Positions 1-10,494 are shown, numbered from the stretch's first letter. The stretch is 57,500 nt of DNA from Symbiodinium natans (GCA_905221605.1 CAJNDS010002455.1:95001-152500); one strand, 5' to 3'. The notes: generated by a model from the letters alone, not told the origin. Made by a program: numbers and translations.

Positions 1-879
1 CATTTCGGGGTGGGTCTTGGAGTCTTATAGGCTTTCGGTTCCATCCAGGGGGTTGGGTTTTAGGGTTTAGGACCTAGAGTCTAGGAGAGAGCAGCCTGTG
101 ATGATGTGACCTTCAACCTTCAAACTTTAAACTCAAACCCTCTACTCCCTAAAGCCCAGACCTTTGACCTGAAACCCTAAAGACTTACTAAGCTCAAAAG
201 GTGAGTTTTCTCTAAATTATGGTCCCTTTCTGGCTACCCTAAATAAGAGGGGCCACCTTACACTAAGGACCACAAAAGGGACCATGCTTTCGAGAAGCAG
301 CCGAATCAATCTCATGCCCCTCCCTAAAAGATTTAGGGGTTTAGGGGTTTAGGGGTTAAGGGTTTAGGGTTTAGGGTCTCGGGTTTAGGGTTTAGGGTTT
401 GCTGTAATAGGGCGTAGATGCTGTGAAGGTTAGGATGCAGCAGCGGCTCGAATGCTTCGGCAGGTGCGAAGAGCAGCTCTGGCCCGATTGTGGAGGGCCA
501 TCTAATACTTTTCTCCCACCCCACGCCGTCCGAGGCGGCAAAACCACCCAAACCTAATCCTTTTAGGGTTTAGGCCTAAACTCATGACAATCCCTTACTT
601 TCCGAAAAACCTTTCCGTCACCGATGGCCACTAAAGGTTTGAGGCCAGGTCCTAGGACGGGCTTCAGCTGCATAGAAAAGGAGAGGGTTTGAGGCAGGGC
701 CAAGGCAAGTAGGGGGTCAGGGGGCTAGCAGGGAGGGCAACACTTTTTTGAGCACCCACCCTACCTGGACCAGCTTCAGGCCCCTGCTGCGGTGGGGGCC
801 TTGGGGTACCCGCCCCCCCCAAACGGCCAGTGACCTCCAGAATAAAAACCTTGAGGTTTAGGGTTTCTAACCTTATTAA

Positions 880-899
880 GGGGACCAGTACTGGTCCCC
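880..899. repeat. Perfect 20-bp palindrome
   Basis: GGGGACCAGTACTGGTCCCC has no spacer. It lies in a stretch open on both strands with no clear gene. Confidence 0.9.
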
Positions 900-1419
900 G
901 GCAGAACCTGTTCCGGTACCGGGCCCATCGTGATTGCTACCGACCTCTGGGCTGCAGGAGGCGGGCAAGCGTCGACTTTCGCCATAGAGGTCGAGGGCTT
1001 AAGCGCCGCCCCCCCTCTGTAGGGGGGCGGCCAAGGCCCTGAGTTTGGGGTTTAGGGTTTAGGGTTTACGGTTTAGGGTTTAGGGCGCTCTGTACAGCAG
1101 CCTAAAGTCCAAAGTCCGATCCAGAGCCGCTTAAAACCCGGCTTCGGGCTCATAGGGTTTAGGGTTTAGGGTTTAGGGTTTGAGGTTTGAGGGTTCAGGG
1201 TGGAGGGTTTAGGGTCTAGGGGTTTCGGGACTTAGCGGTTTTAGGTGTCAGGGATTTCTGAGCAGTGTCTTTCGCCAGGTGAACCTCAAAGCAGGACGAC
1301 CTTCTGCCAAAGGCTCGGTTTGACACTCGCGGGTGCGGGGTTCCGAGCTTAGCTGGCGCGGTAAAGAGCTCCTAAACAAGCACACCGACTGGCTTCTGCC
1401 CTAAAACTCCCAAACTCTG

Positions 1420-1858
1420 CACCTGATTCAAAAAAGGATGATGATAGCACAGCTTCCCTACAACTTTTCTCTCCTAAAAAGCCCTAAACCGGGATAGTTT
1501 CCGAAGGGAGTCTGGCTTCCGCCCAGGTCAGGAGGGTGTGTATGAGTTCAGCGTTTAGGGTTCAGGGCTTAGGAACGGGGCAGTTTGGGGATTTGTGAGG
1601 CTTAAGGCTTGTAATTTGGATCCTCACCCTTATTCCCCACAGCCCTGTTTCGGGGTTCGGATTTAGGGATTCGGGCCTGAGCGTGTTTTAGGGTTTAGGG
1701 TTTAGGGCTTCGGGTTTAGGGCTCAGCCTGCTTATTGCTATAGTTTCCCGATAAACCCCAGTTCGAAGTGCGAAGCACCCATGAACGTTCAAGTGTGACG
1801 GTGCCGGGCTTTGAGCTCCATGGAGTTTTTTTGCTTGATGCCTTGGATGGAGAAACCA
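1420..1858. other. No supported gene
   Basis: Unique sequence with scattered degenerate TTTAGGG motifs; open frames are short on both strands. Confidence 0.4.
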
Positions 1859-2067
1859 CCCTAAACCCTAAACCCTAAACCCTAAACCCTAAACCCTAAA
1901 CCCTAAACCCCTGAAGTGAAGATGTCATCTGGTATTCATCTTAATATGAGGGGTTTCGGAACATTCGGGTACCTTTTGGGGGTCCCTTTCAGGGGCTTCC
2001 ATTCTATCTGGGGTATAAACAGGCGTACCCCTACTTTGGGAAATACCCATATTGTGGGAGCCAGGGC

Positions 2068-2212
2068 ACCCTAAACCCTAAACCCTGAACCCTGAACCCT
2101 AAACCCTAAACCCCTAAACCCTTAGCCTAAACCCTAAACCCTAAAACCCTAAACCCTAAACCCTAAACCCTAAACCCTAAACCCTAAACCCTAGCCCTAA
2201 ACCCTAAACTGC
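2068..2212. repeat. CCCTAAA array
   Basis: Nearly continuous units with a few CCCTGAA changes. Neighbouring arrays lie at 1859-1912 (CCCTAAA) and 2316-2374 (TTTAGGG). Confidence 0.95.
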
Positions 2213-2775
2213 TCATGTCAGGCAGAGGACGCTCCCTGAAAGTTATGTTTCGCCCCTCACCTGAGGCCAGGCTGGGTACTGGAGGTCTTGAGTGAGCATC
2301 TGAGAGTCTTAGGATTCAGGGTTCAGGGTTTAGGGTTTAGGGTTTAGGGTTTAGGGTTTAGGGTTTAGGGTTTATGCAAGCGGTCCCATGGACAATCCAG
2401 AAGCAAAATCACTTGTGGATTACTACAACGGAGGAATAGACCTCATTAGCTTAATGTGGTCGTCTGTGCAACCTCCAAAGACTATCGAAAGACATTAACG
2501 GAACAGGCCTCGCCACAGCAGCCGTAGAAATCGAGTAAATCGATTGCAGACCACGGCGCGTGACATTCCCGCCCAGAAAGACTCTTAAAGCATCAAGGGT
2601 GGGACTATCACAAGTACAGAGGGGTCTCCAATGAAGACACTGCACTTTGAAATTGATACCTATACATCTTAATGCCTTTCCCTCAACTATCTGCCAAGGA
2701 ATAGACATACGGTGAAAAACAGCTCTCAGAATGAAGAAGAAAATGCGACGGTTTAGGGTTCAGGGTTTATCCAAG

Positions 2776-2935
2776 GGGAGTTACATGGTCCCTTAACATG
2801 GTCCCTTGCCTTCTTTAAAGGGGTTCTGAAAGGGTTCTGAAGTATGGGCCCTTGGGCCTCTAGAGGATAGAAGGGGTATGTAAGGGCTCCTGACTAAGGG
2901 CCCAGATAAAGGGACCATGCAACTACCCTCAATGA
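2776..2935. mobile_element. D-family MITE
   Basis: GGGAGTTACATGGTCCCTTA and GGGACCATGCAACTACCCT are the arms. Copies: 23965-24075, 28012-28115, 29541-29672, 36995-37115 and part at 44690-44770. Confidence 0.85.
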
Positions 2936-3411
2936 AGAGTTTAGCAAGAGTTCAGGGTCAGAAGGGGTGGAGGGTTGAGGGTTTAGGGTTGCAGGGGCTT
3001 GGCACACGTACACGTGCTATCGCTAGCTCGCCAGGGCCTCTGTGCAACAACTCTCCTAAGCATCCAGGAGAGAGCCTTACAGACCGAACACCGTTGAAGT
3101 CCTCGCAACCTCGCAAGCCCAAGCTCTGAATCCTAAACCCCTCCTACACCCCCCTAAACCCCCTAAACCCCCCTTAAACCCTCTTTAAACCCCCCCAACC
3201 CCCCTAAAACCCCCGAACCCCTGCCCTTAAACGCCTAGAGCCGAATCCCCCAAGTCTGGACCCTTCAAACCCCGCATATCTTGCATCCTCAAGTACTTGC
3301 CAAAACTTGAACCCTCAACTGCGTCCCTTCTACACCACATTAAACCCAAACGGGTTGGTTTTTCATGTCGAGGCTACTCTGAAAGCCCTTAAAACTGAGC
3401 TCTACATGGGC

Positions 3412-3648
3412 GGGTTTCCCCAAATCGGGGTACCTTATTGGGGTCCTTATTATAAGGGGATCCTACTATTTGGGTGTCTAATTTCCTTTGTCATAGTGGG
3501 GTGACATTTTACATCTTTAAGGGTACTTAAACTCTATAAGGAATAACAACTTTAAATGTTTATTGCTATCCCAACTTCCAACTATGAACCCTAAACCCTA
3601 AACCCTAAACCAGATTGAGGAGTCCCCTATTTTCGTAAACCCCCAAAT
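3412..3648. mobile_element. B-family MITE interrupted by an H element and array
   Basis: The B left arm (GGGTTTCCCCAAATCGGGGT) is cut by an H element (TTTGTCATAGTGGGGTGACA to CTATCCCAACTTCC) and three CCCTAAA units; the B right arm CCCCTATTTTCGTAAACCCC follows. H recurs at 51165-51262. Confidence 0.7.
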
Positions 3649-3773
3649 GTGCTCGAGACCCTCAGTGAATTCCAGGGGCTCCGACTCACCTGCCGAGGCT
3701 ACTGTACGGCTGAAACCTTAAGACGCCCTACGCCCTAAACCTCAAGCCCTAAACCCTAGCTCTAAACCCTAAA

Positions 3774-4030
3774 CCCTAAACCCTAAACCCTAATTAAACC
3801 CTAAACCCTAAACCCTAAACCCTAAACCCTAAACCCTAAACCCTAAACCCTAAACCCTAAACCCTAAACCCTAACCCTAAAACCCGAAGCGCAGGTCCGG
3901 GTGCCAGCCCTCTGGGGCCCAGCCCTGGGCCTCAGATGCTTTCGGGTCCCTGCTGCTCTCAGGGCTTTGAGGGGTTTAGGGTCTAGGGTTTAGGGTTTAG
4001 GGTTTAGGGTTTAGGGTTTAGGGTTTAGGG
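3774..4030. repeat. CCCTAAA then TTTAGGG arrays around a short unique block
   Basis: CCCTAAA runs to 3884; a unique block follows (possible exon VRVPALWGPALGLRCFR, 3905-3955); TTTAGGG occupies 3976-4030. Confidence 0.93.
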
Positions 4031-4373
4031 CGGAGGGTTTTAGGGTTTAGGGGCTTTAGGGCTTCAGGGGGTTTTAAGGGCTTTAGGGGTTTTGGGGCTT
4101 TGGGGGTTTTAGGGGTTAGGGCGCTAGGGGCTTTCAGGTCTTTAGGAGCGTAAGGGGTTGTAGGGTTTAGGGCGTTAGGGGTTTTCAGGTCTTTGGGCGT
4201 GGGAGGGGTTTGAGGGGCTTCAGCGGTTCGAGAGGTTTTAGAGCTTTAGGATATTTAGGGGTTTTAGGGGTCTGAGGTTAACCACATTAGGGCATTTAAG
4301 GGGCTTATAAGTGGGTTATAAGTACAGTCATAGCTGGTCATTGAGTACCTTGAACCTCCAAGTAGGAGTGCAG

Positions 4374-4640
4374 GGATCGGGATCGGCTGAGGGTCTGGGT
4401 GCAACCGTTTTAGAGTTGTCATTGGGTGAGGTTTCACTTGAATCGAAGGGGTTCATGGCTACTTGTACATGTCTTTTTGAGTAGGTAAGTCCTGATAAAT
4501 TTGTCTCTTTCGTTTTTGGCGCGTGGTGGCAGCTGCGCAGGTTCGTGATGGGACGCAAGCAATCGAAGCTTTCTCCGAGTAGGGTTACCAAGCTACCCAA
4601 AATGGTCAGAAATCGTAGGCAGCCAAAAACTACCCTAAAC
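4374..4640 (+). CDS. Two-exon candidate after a C element
   Basis: Exon 1 (4374-4480) reads GSGSAEGLGATVLELSLGEV then SLESKGFMATCTCLFE. Donor GA^GTAGGTAAGT and acceptor GCTGCGCAG (intron 4481-4540, 60 nt) agree in phase 2. Exon 2 continues FVMGRKQSKLSPSRVTKLPK, basic, with a stop at about 4648. A minus-strand open frame covers the same DNA, so the strand is not proven. Confidence 0.4.
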
Positions 4641-4667
4641 CCTTGAACATGAACCAGGGTTCAGGTT

Positions 4668-4713
4668 GAAGATCTTCGGCATTGAGGTGCTTTTTAGAGC
4701 TTACGTCTGCATG
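4668..4713 (+). CDS. Candidate short exon
   Basis: IFGIEVLFRAYVCMG follows GAAG and runs into a CCCTAAA array. It lies 50 bases before the next candidate exon. Confidence 0.3.
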
Positions 4714-4764
4714 GGGCCCGAAAACCCTAAACCCAAAACCCCAAAACCCTAAACCTCGAAACTC

Positions 4765-4857
4765 GAAGCCAGCCGGGCCAGCCTTCTCGCAGCTGAGGAG
4801 CAGCGCGTTGTTCCAGATGGCTTCGGCAGCTGTAGGAGATGATCTTTGGATGATGGG
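4765..4857 (+). CDS. Candidate short exon between opposite arrays
   Basis: KPAGPAFSQLRSSALFQMAS then AAVGDDLWMMG lies between CCCTAAA-type sequence upstream and a TTTAGGG/TTAGGGC array downstream. G/C-ending codons are common. Confidence 0.4.
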
Positions 4858-4940
4858 TTTAGGGTTTAGGGCTTAGGGCTTAGGGCTTAGGGCTTAGGGC
4901 TTAGGGCTTAGGGCTTAGGGCTTAGGGCTTAGGGCTTAGG
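4853..4940. repeat. Variant array TTAGGGC
   Basis: Two TTTAGGG units followed by about ten uniform TTAGGGC units, a different seven-base unit. Confidence 0.95.
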
Positions 4941-5114
4941 GACGGGTCGCTTTTACGGGGTTTCGGGTTTCGGCTTCAGGGTCCCGGTTGCAATTGCTAA
5001 TAGTATTCTCTCCAAGCCCCTTTATAAATATTACTAGAGCAACCCCCAAACCCTATTCTAACTATTAAGGCCCTTGTATTACCCAAGGCTGCGAGTTTGG
5101 GTTTCTCGACCTGA

Positions 5115-5213
5115 GGTTCACCTCAGCGAAGTAGACTACAATTTTGGGGATATCCATTTCACATCCTTGGCAAACTCTCTCAAAGTACTTGCTGAGTACG
5201 CTGGGGCCAGTTG
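5115..5213 (+). CDS. Candidate exon
   Basis: After CGACCTGAG the frame reads VHLSEVDYNFGDIHFTSLAN then SLKVLAEYAGAS and stops at TGA. The product is unrecognised. Confidence 0.38.
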
Positions 5214-5596
5214 AACCCGAGGTCGAAACACAGTGTCTAAAAGCCTTTCCTGCATTTTGAAAGCTTGCAGATCACCACCATGCAGATCACCACCACGCTG
5301 CCCGAGCCGCGTTAAATTGCCCGGTATGTGCCGCCCCTGCTCGTGTCATCGGAGCCCTGAACCCCGAAAACAAAATGGGGGTTTCCGAAAGTAGGGGTAA
5401 CTAAAGCTCTGTATACAATGTCAGGAGTAGCTGCTCCAGCGCTTCCTCTGGGAGCGCAGAGCCCTTTGCCGCAACGCCGGGACCGTGAGGAGCCCAAGAA
5501 TTTGGGGGTTTAGGGCTTAGGGTTTAGGGTTTAAGGTTTAAGGTTTAGTATTTAAGGTGCAGGGTTTGGAGGTTTGTTCAGCTATACTACTTGCAG

Positions 5597-5674
5597 CCCT
5601 TCGTGCAACTAGCCGTGAACCTGGACTTAAGGGCCTACTGGCCGTACTCATCGTACCTTAGGGCGATGGCTTGA
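5597..5674 (+). CDS. Candidate terminal exon
   Basis: TACTTGCAG is followed by 25 codons (PFVQLAVNLDLRAYWPYSSY then LRAMA) and TGA. A TTTAGGG array begins 20 bases later. Confidence 0.38.
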   Translation, partial: PFVQLAVNLDLRAYWPYSSYLRAMA

Positions 5675-5755
5675 AAAGGGGTTTAGGGTTTAGGGTTTAG
5701 GGTTTAGGGTTTAGGGTTTAGGGCATTTGGCTTCAATGTGTTGCTTGCCGTCAGC

Positions 5756-5823
5756 CTGGAGCCTAACACTCAAGCCCCGAATTGCAGCGTACAGGGCTCC
5801 TGGGCTTGGCAAGACCACTTGGG
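5756..5823 (+). CDS. Candidate exon
   Basis: LEPNTQAPNCSVQGSWAWQD follows GCCGTCAG and precedes a TTTAGGG array. Confidence 0.33.
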
Positions 5824-5893
5824 GGTTAGGGTTTAGGGTTTAGGGTTTCTTAGAAGTAGGGTAAGTAGTTCTTTGGCGTCATCTACCTGGAGG

Positions 5894-6030
5894 TTCGTGT
5901 TACTTAGTAGCTAAATATAACTGTACTTATAAGCCCACTTATAGGCCCCTTAAGTGCCCTAATATGGTCATAAGTACAGTTATAAATACACTTATAATTG
6001 GTTAATAAGTACCATGAACCTCCAAGTAAC
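5894..6030. mobile_element. C-family MITE
   Basis: ACCTGGAGGTTCGTGTTACT and AGTACCATGAACCTCCAAGT are the inverted arms; the interior TAACTGTACTTATAAG is mirrored by TAAGTACAGTTATAAAT. A half copy lies at 4266-4363. Confidence 0.85.
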
Positions 6031-6259
6031 CCCAGCGATAGGCACCCACGGCGGACTGTCAAAAGGCGAGGGCCACCTAGAACAACGGACCCGATCTGGT
6101 CAGTTCGAAGTCTTCATGTGGAGTAAGGGGGGGGGGGGGGGAGTTACGCATGAAATGCTTTCAAAGGGTTCTATGCGGGATATATATGGCAGCAAAGTCC
6201 CTAGTTGCCGAGTAAGAACCAGTAGCTTATGCTCCCTGTTAGGGGTGCTTGGAGGTTGA
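6024..6259 (+). CDS. Candidate exon reading through a poly-G tract
   Basis: Directly after C element 5894-6030 the frame GTHGGLSKGEGHLEQRTRSG then QFEVFMWSKG continues through G14 (6127-6140) as glycines and on to VTHEMLSKGSMRDIYGSKVP and a TGA. A slip in the poly-G would break the frame, so the two halves may be separate. Confidence 0.33.
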
Positions 6260-6349
6260 TGGGTAGTCATAAGTAGTAGGGAGTGTCACTACAGTCATAG
6301 TCGCCCATAGCCTCAGTTGGGGTACTTACAACCCTACTTAAAACTAATA

Positions 6350-6537
6350 GACGCCGTTGCGTGGGCGATGATGTTGAGGAGGCCTGAAACGAAAGCCATG
6401 ATCGCTCTACCTGGAGAGTTGTGGCTGCGTCGTGCTCCTGACGATGGAACAAGGCACAGCCAATCTATGAATGAAATAAAGCTCACACGTGGACGGATGG
6501 TGGATGAGCTTGTTAATTGGGTCCAACACATCGCGCC
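6350..6537 (+). CDS. Candidate exon, helical protein segment
   Basis: Acceptor ACTAATAG is followed by DAVAWAMMLRRPETKAMIAL, PGELWLRRAPDDGTRHSQSM and NEIKLTRGRMVDELVNWVQH. The frame ends in a CCCTAAA array. The opposite strand is also open but poorer in typical residues. This may belong with the exons at 6687-7512. Confidence 0.45.
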
Positions 6538-6686
6538 CCTAAACCCTAAACCCTAAACCCTAAACCCTAAACCCTAGGAACCAGCCAAGAGAGGGCAAAG
6601 GCGTCGCCGGAGCCGGATTGACAAACTAACCCTAAACCCTAAACCCTCAGCCCCAAACCCTGAACCCGACATCTCAGGCCGGCAAC

Positions 6687-6740
6687 ACTCAAGGTGCTGC
6701 GGATCCACCGGCCACCACCGCCTCAGGAGCCTGGTTTGAG
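6687..6740 (+). CDS. Candidate short exon between opposite arrays
   Basis: ATCTCAG is followed by AGNTQGAADPPATTASGAWF then EW, and a TTTAGGG array starts immediately (TGG^GTTTAGGG could be the donor). Confidence 0.42.
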
Positions 6741-6888
6741 TGGGTTTAGGGTTCAGGGTTTAGGGTTTAGGGTTTAGGGTTTAGGGTTTAGGGAGAGTTG
6801 GGGTTGAGGGTTTAGCCGGCAGTAACCCCCAAACCCTAAACCCTAAACCCTAAACCCTAAACCCTAAACCCCAAGCTGCAAGCTCCAG

Positions 6889-6948
6889 GATCCCCGCCGA
6901 CTGGGTGCCATGCCCACCATCGACGTCGCGGAGGCCACCGGAGAGTTG
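6889..6948 (+). CDS. Candidate short exon between opposite arrays
   Basis: After a CCCTAAA array and GCTCCAG the frame reads DPRRLGAMPTIDVAEATGEL then K, rich in G/C-ending codons, ending before a TTTAGGG array. It joins the preceding exon in phase 0. Confidence 0.45.
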
Positions 6949-7128
6949 AAGGGTTTTTGTCGTTTTAGGGTTTAGGGTTTAGGGTTTAGGGTTTAGGGTT
7001 TAGGGTTTAGGGTTTCGGGGGGTTGGGGCCTTGTGGGGGAAGGAGGGGGCGGGGGGGGGGGGGGGGGGGGGGGGGGGCTGGGGGTTTGCGATGCGAGGTA
7101 TTTTGCTGGGTCCCACCGCCGCCCGCAG

Positions 7129-7505
7129 TGGACCACTCCAGATGGTCACTCACCTGAGGCATGGAGAAGGCTTAACGCCAGAGCCGATGCCGAAATCCCG
7201 GAATCCGTGCTGCAGAGCTTGAATGCCCTGACAAGCTGGACCAAGCAGTTCGATGCCGCTCAACTCGCGAACCTACCTTCGCCGTTCGGTTTAGGCCCAT
7301 CCCCCGTGTGTTGTTGGTTCCCGTGTTTAAGCTACCCGTGTTTTCACTTTGCCTGCCCAGGCCCTGCCAAGCAGTCCCGCAGCATTCTGCAACAAGCAAA
7401 CCGATTTCCTCGCCTGCTGCTCCGCAGCAGCAATAGCGGTTGTCGCGAAAGCGGCCCGAAATCTGCAGCAAGCCGCCCTTTGGGCCAAGGCTACTGCAGA
7501 CCAAG

Positions 7506-7512
<7 letters not shown>
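7129..7512 (+). CDS. Two-exon helical protein fragment
   Basis: Exon 1 (7129-7305) reads WTTPDGHSPEAWRRLNARAD, AEIPESVLQSLNALTSWTKQ and FDAAQLANLPSPFG. Exon 2 (7361 to about 7512) reads ALPSSPAAFCNKQTDFLACC, SAAAIAVVAKAARNLQQAAL and WAKATADQA, then runs into a CA repeat. Intron 7306-7360 (55 nt, CCC^GTGTGT to TGCCCAG^GCC) is phase 0 on both sides. The open frame upstream of 7129 is only poly-G glycine. The family is unrecognised. Confidence 0.5.

Positions 7513-7541
<29 letters not shown>
7508..7541 (+). repeat. CA microsatellite
   Basis: About 16 CA units. A shorter one lies at 37501-37521 and a TA-rich one at 46500-46575. Confidence 0.95.
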
Positions 7542-7545
<4 letters not shown>

Positions 7546-7579
7546 AAACCCTATCCCCTGAACCCTAAACCCTCAACCC

Positions 7580-7685
7580 TACGAGGTACGCAGGCTGGCT
7601 GTGGTGATTGATTCGGGTGGCAAGTGCCGAGATGGAGCTGGCAACAACTCCTGGCCGAACCAAGTACCGGGGACCAGCCCTAAGC
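7580..7685 (+). CDS. Candidate exon
   Basis: YEVRRLAVVIDSGGKCRDGA then GNNSWPNQVPGTS lies between CCCTAAA-type arrays. Confidence 0.35.
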
Positions 7686-7687
7686 CC

Positions 7688-7908
7688 AAATACCCCTAAA
7701 ACCCTAAAACCCTGGAACCCTAAAACCCTAAAACCCTAATTAAAACCCTAAAACCCTGGAACCCTAAAACCCTAAAACCCTAAAACCCTAAAACCCTAAA
7801 ACCCTAAAACCCTACAACCCTGGAACCCTGAAACCCTGAAACCCTGAAACCCTGAAACCCTGAAACCCTAAAACCCTAAAACCCTAAAACCCTAAAACCC
7901 TAAACCCT
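7688..7908. repeat. Eight-base variant array (CCCTAAAA)
   Basis: About 27 units of CCCTAAAA with CCCTGGAA and CCCTGAAA variants, i.e. one A more than the normal unit throughout. Confidence 0.95.
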
Positions 7909-8236
7909 GTACCGAATACCCTCAAGTTATCGGGTCCGGAAGGGGTCCCGCTGCTAGAGGATGCCAAGTAGTATCAAAAACTCCTTCTTAGGGTTTAGGG
8001 TTTAGGGTATAGGGTTTCAGTGCTTCGGTCCCTTATAAAGCTGTGTTGAACAAGAAACAAGAGAGCGCCTGTTGAATTCCGAGCCTACTGGGCAAAATCG
8101 GCACATCATCCATGGGCTGCGAGGAGGGTGTGGGGTCGAGGGCTTGTAGGGCAGCTTATGCCCGAGCCCTAAACCCGAAACCCTAAACCCTAAACCCTAA
8201 ACCCTAAACCCCCCCCCCCCCAAGCGTCCTTAGCCC

Positions 8237-8342
8237 TCAGCCCTGAAACGATCTCCCGGGAGGCGGAGGCGGAAGGAGCTGCGCTGGCGGCGATGACGGC
8301 TGCTTGGCTTGCATCGACGGGCCGGACTTCGACCCTACTTTG
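8237..8342 (+). CDS. Candidate exon between opposite arrays
   Basis: SPETISREAEAEGAALAAMT then AAWLASTGRTSTLL and TGA. CCCTAAA lies upstream, TTTAGGG downstream. Ala/Glu content is typical of a helical protein. Confidence 0.4.
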
Positions 8343-8344
8343 AA

Positions 8345-8580
8345 GGTTTAGGGTTTAGGGTTTAGGGTTTAGGGTTTAGGGTTTAGGGTTACCCTAAACC
8401 CTAACCCCTAACCCCTAAGCCCAAGTGTTCAGGCAGCTTAGGCTTCGTGAGGGAGTCTGGAGCTCGGGAAGTCTGAGCTTCAGGGAGTTTAGGTTCTGGG
8501 CGTTTAGGGTTTAGGGTTTAGGGTTTAGGGTTTAGGGTTTAGGGTTTAGGGTTTAGGGTTTAGGGTTTAGGGTTTAGGGG
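8345..8580. repeat. Back-to-back arrays
   Basis: TTTAGGG (8345-8389) turns directly into CCCTAAA (8391-8420); after a spacer a further TTTAGGG array runs 8503-8580. The junction is a perfect self-complementary hairpin. Confidence 0.94.
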
Positions 8581-8709
8581 ATTTAGGATGTAGGGGTTCA
8601 AGCACATACTTGTCATGAACAGGGTTCAAGGAAGCCATTTCTTCACGCCCAAATGGCAGGTGTGTGTGTGTGACCCACCCAATCAAAGACCCACTTAAGT
8701 CATCCCCTC

Positions 8710-8879
8710 AGCCCTGCAGGAGACTTCAGATCCGGCTCCCCAGAGCCAGGGTTCACAGGTCTGAATTGCCAGGGCATGTCAATCCAGATCTTAAATCTGC
8801 CCATGAGCCTTCAAGTAAGAACAGACCATCCAAGCCCGAGCATCTTGAAGCCAAACGTCGAGGCTTGGATACTACCTAA
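8710..8879 (+). CDS. Candidate terminal exon
   Basis: After CCCTGCAG the frame reads RLQIRLPRARVHRSELPGHV then NPDLKSAHEPSSKNRPSKPE and HLEAKRRGLDTT with TAA. It is basic and low in hydrophobics. A short exon at about 8624-8657 (VQGSHFFTPKWQ, donor CAG^GTGTGT) may precede it. Confidence 0.33.
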
Positions 8880-8924
8880 ACCCTGAAGCTTGGGGTGTTC
8901 CCCTTAAACCCTGAAACTTGGGGC

Positions 8925-9017
8925 GTTCCCCCCCTTATACTAACTTTCCTTAATAGGGGTTATAATCGGGGGTACTAACATCTCGATTGAGGACTGTTAG
9001 TATAAGGGAGAGCATCC
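8925..9017. mobile_element. A-family MITE
   Basis: CCCCCTTATACTAACTTTCC and GAGGACTGTTAGTATAAGGG form the inverted arms. Further copies or parts: 16758-16842, 33954-34010, 35098-35145, 35558-35650, 50955-51048. Confidence 0.8.
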
Positions 9018-9528
9018 CAACCTGAACCCTTCATGTCTAAGCCCCTAAGCCCCACGCTCCAAAGCTGGAAGGAAGGTATGGCTTGTTTGGGTGGCGCTGC
9101 AAGCGGGGCTTACTTGAAGGCATACGGTTGAAAGTACCACGAGGTTGCAACTACACCTCTCCTACTTCGAACCCCAGTTCTATCTAAGCATGAAGCTTTT
9201 CAAGTACTTCGGGTTCCCTAACGCCCTGTAAGGCTTTGCACCAGGTGCCCCTTCCTGCAACTAGTTGTCATTGGGATCATACGTAGGGTAACTCCTAACC
9301 TTGTTGTAGGACACTTGTATGACTCGGCCCTACCGCCTTCAAGTAAAGCCCTCCATCAAAGACATAAACCCTAAACCCTAAACCCCAAACCCCAAGCCCC
9401 AAGCCCCAAGCCCCAAGGCCAAGCCCCAAGCCCCAAGCCCAACACCCTAAGCCCTAAACCCTAGACCCTAAATCCTAAACCCTAGACCCTAAACCCTAAA
9501 CCCTAAACCCTAAACCCTAAACCTTCCC

Positions 9529-9607
9529 AGGAGAGCCAGGCTCCAAGGAGCCACCGCCGTGCCGACGACGGCCCCCTCAGGCTTGCCTTGGCTGATCGGG
9601 CTTATAT
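9529..9607 (+). CDS. Candidate exon between opposite arrays
   Basis: CCTTCCCAG is followed by ESQAPRSHRRADDGPLRLAL then ADRAYI. CCCTAAA lies upstream, TTTAGGG downstream. Confidence 0.35.
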
Positions 9608-10247
9608 AGGGCTTGTATAGTGTTTAGGGTTTAGGGTTTAGGGTTTAGGGTTTAGGGTTTAGGGCTTATAGGGTCCTAAATACAGGGTTTCGGATTTTTG
9701 GGTTTAGGGTTTAGGGTTTCGGGTTTGGGGTTTCAGGGCAGGGTTTGGGGGTTGGGGGGGTTTGGGGGTTGGGGGGGTTTGGTTTGGGTTTTACGGTTTA
9801 GGAGTTGGGGCTTTTTGCGGTTTAGGAGTTGGGATTTTGGGTTTCGGTTCAGGATTTAGTTGAGAGTCAGAGCAGTGGGCGCAGGGCTTTGGGGAGGGTT
9901 TAAGGTTTTGGTTTTAGGTTTTAGGGTTTAGGGTTCAGGGTTTAGGGTTTATCTGGAGATTCATGGACTAGGTTTAGGGGCAGCGGTCTAGGGTTTGAAG
10001 TGCAAAGCAGTTTTTTTGCTTCTGACTAGACATATACTTGTAAGATATGCAAAGAAAGCAGTCCTTGTATTCCTCCTGTGTACCTAGGGCACAATCCCTT
10101 AACCAAAGCTTAACCCTCAACGCAGCCCCGTAAACCCTGAGCCCTCAAGGAACAGCACCCCTAAACCCTGAACCCTTGACCCTAAACCCTGAACCCTAAA
10201 CCCGAAACCTTAAACCCTAAACCCTAAACCCTAAACCTGGAACCAGG

Positions 10248-10319
10248 TCCGAGGTGACGTACGTGCGTCGAGCACAGTCTGCGGAGGTGGAGCTGCGGGC
10301 AGAGGTCGAGGAGAGAGGG
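10248..10319 (+). CDS. Candidate coiled-coil exon between opposite arrays
   Basis: SEVTYVRRAQSAEVELRAEV then EERG: alternating charged and small residues, strongly G/C at third positions. CCCTAAA lies upstream, TTTAGGG downstream. Confidence 0.48.
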
Positions 10320-10494
10320 TTTGGGGTTTAGGGTTTAGGGTTTAGGGTTCAAGAGCTCCTGGTCGAGCAGTTTCTCGTTTAGGTTCGCTGTTTAGACCGT
10401 CGAAAAATACCCACCCACCCGGAGTTCCCATAACATAAAGAAATACAAAGTTTCTTATTTTTCGGATGGCTCAACATCAAAACTGATGGGTTTG

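Noticed and set aside
333-551. Minus-strand frame (GVGWEKSIRWPSTIGPELLF) and plus-strand alternatives
   Set aside because: Both strands read acceptably and neither has a phase-matched partner exon. Possible minus-strand exon, not strong enough to list.
2390-2710. Plus-strand frame MDNPEAKSLVDYYNGGIDLI with in-frame TAA codons, and an 85-codon minus frame
   Set aside because: Could be a decayed retroelement or a TAA-reading frame, but no reverse transcriptase or other motif is visible on either strand.
7033-7128. Upstream extension of the 7129 exon
   Set aside because: It is a poly-glycine reading of the poly-G tract; the exon is better begun at the CGCAG acceptor.
7688-7908. CRISPR-like array
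   Set aside because: Head-to-tail eight-base units with no spacers; plainly a telomere-type satellite.
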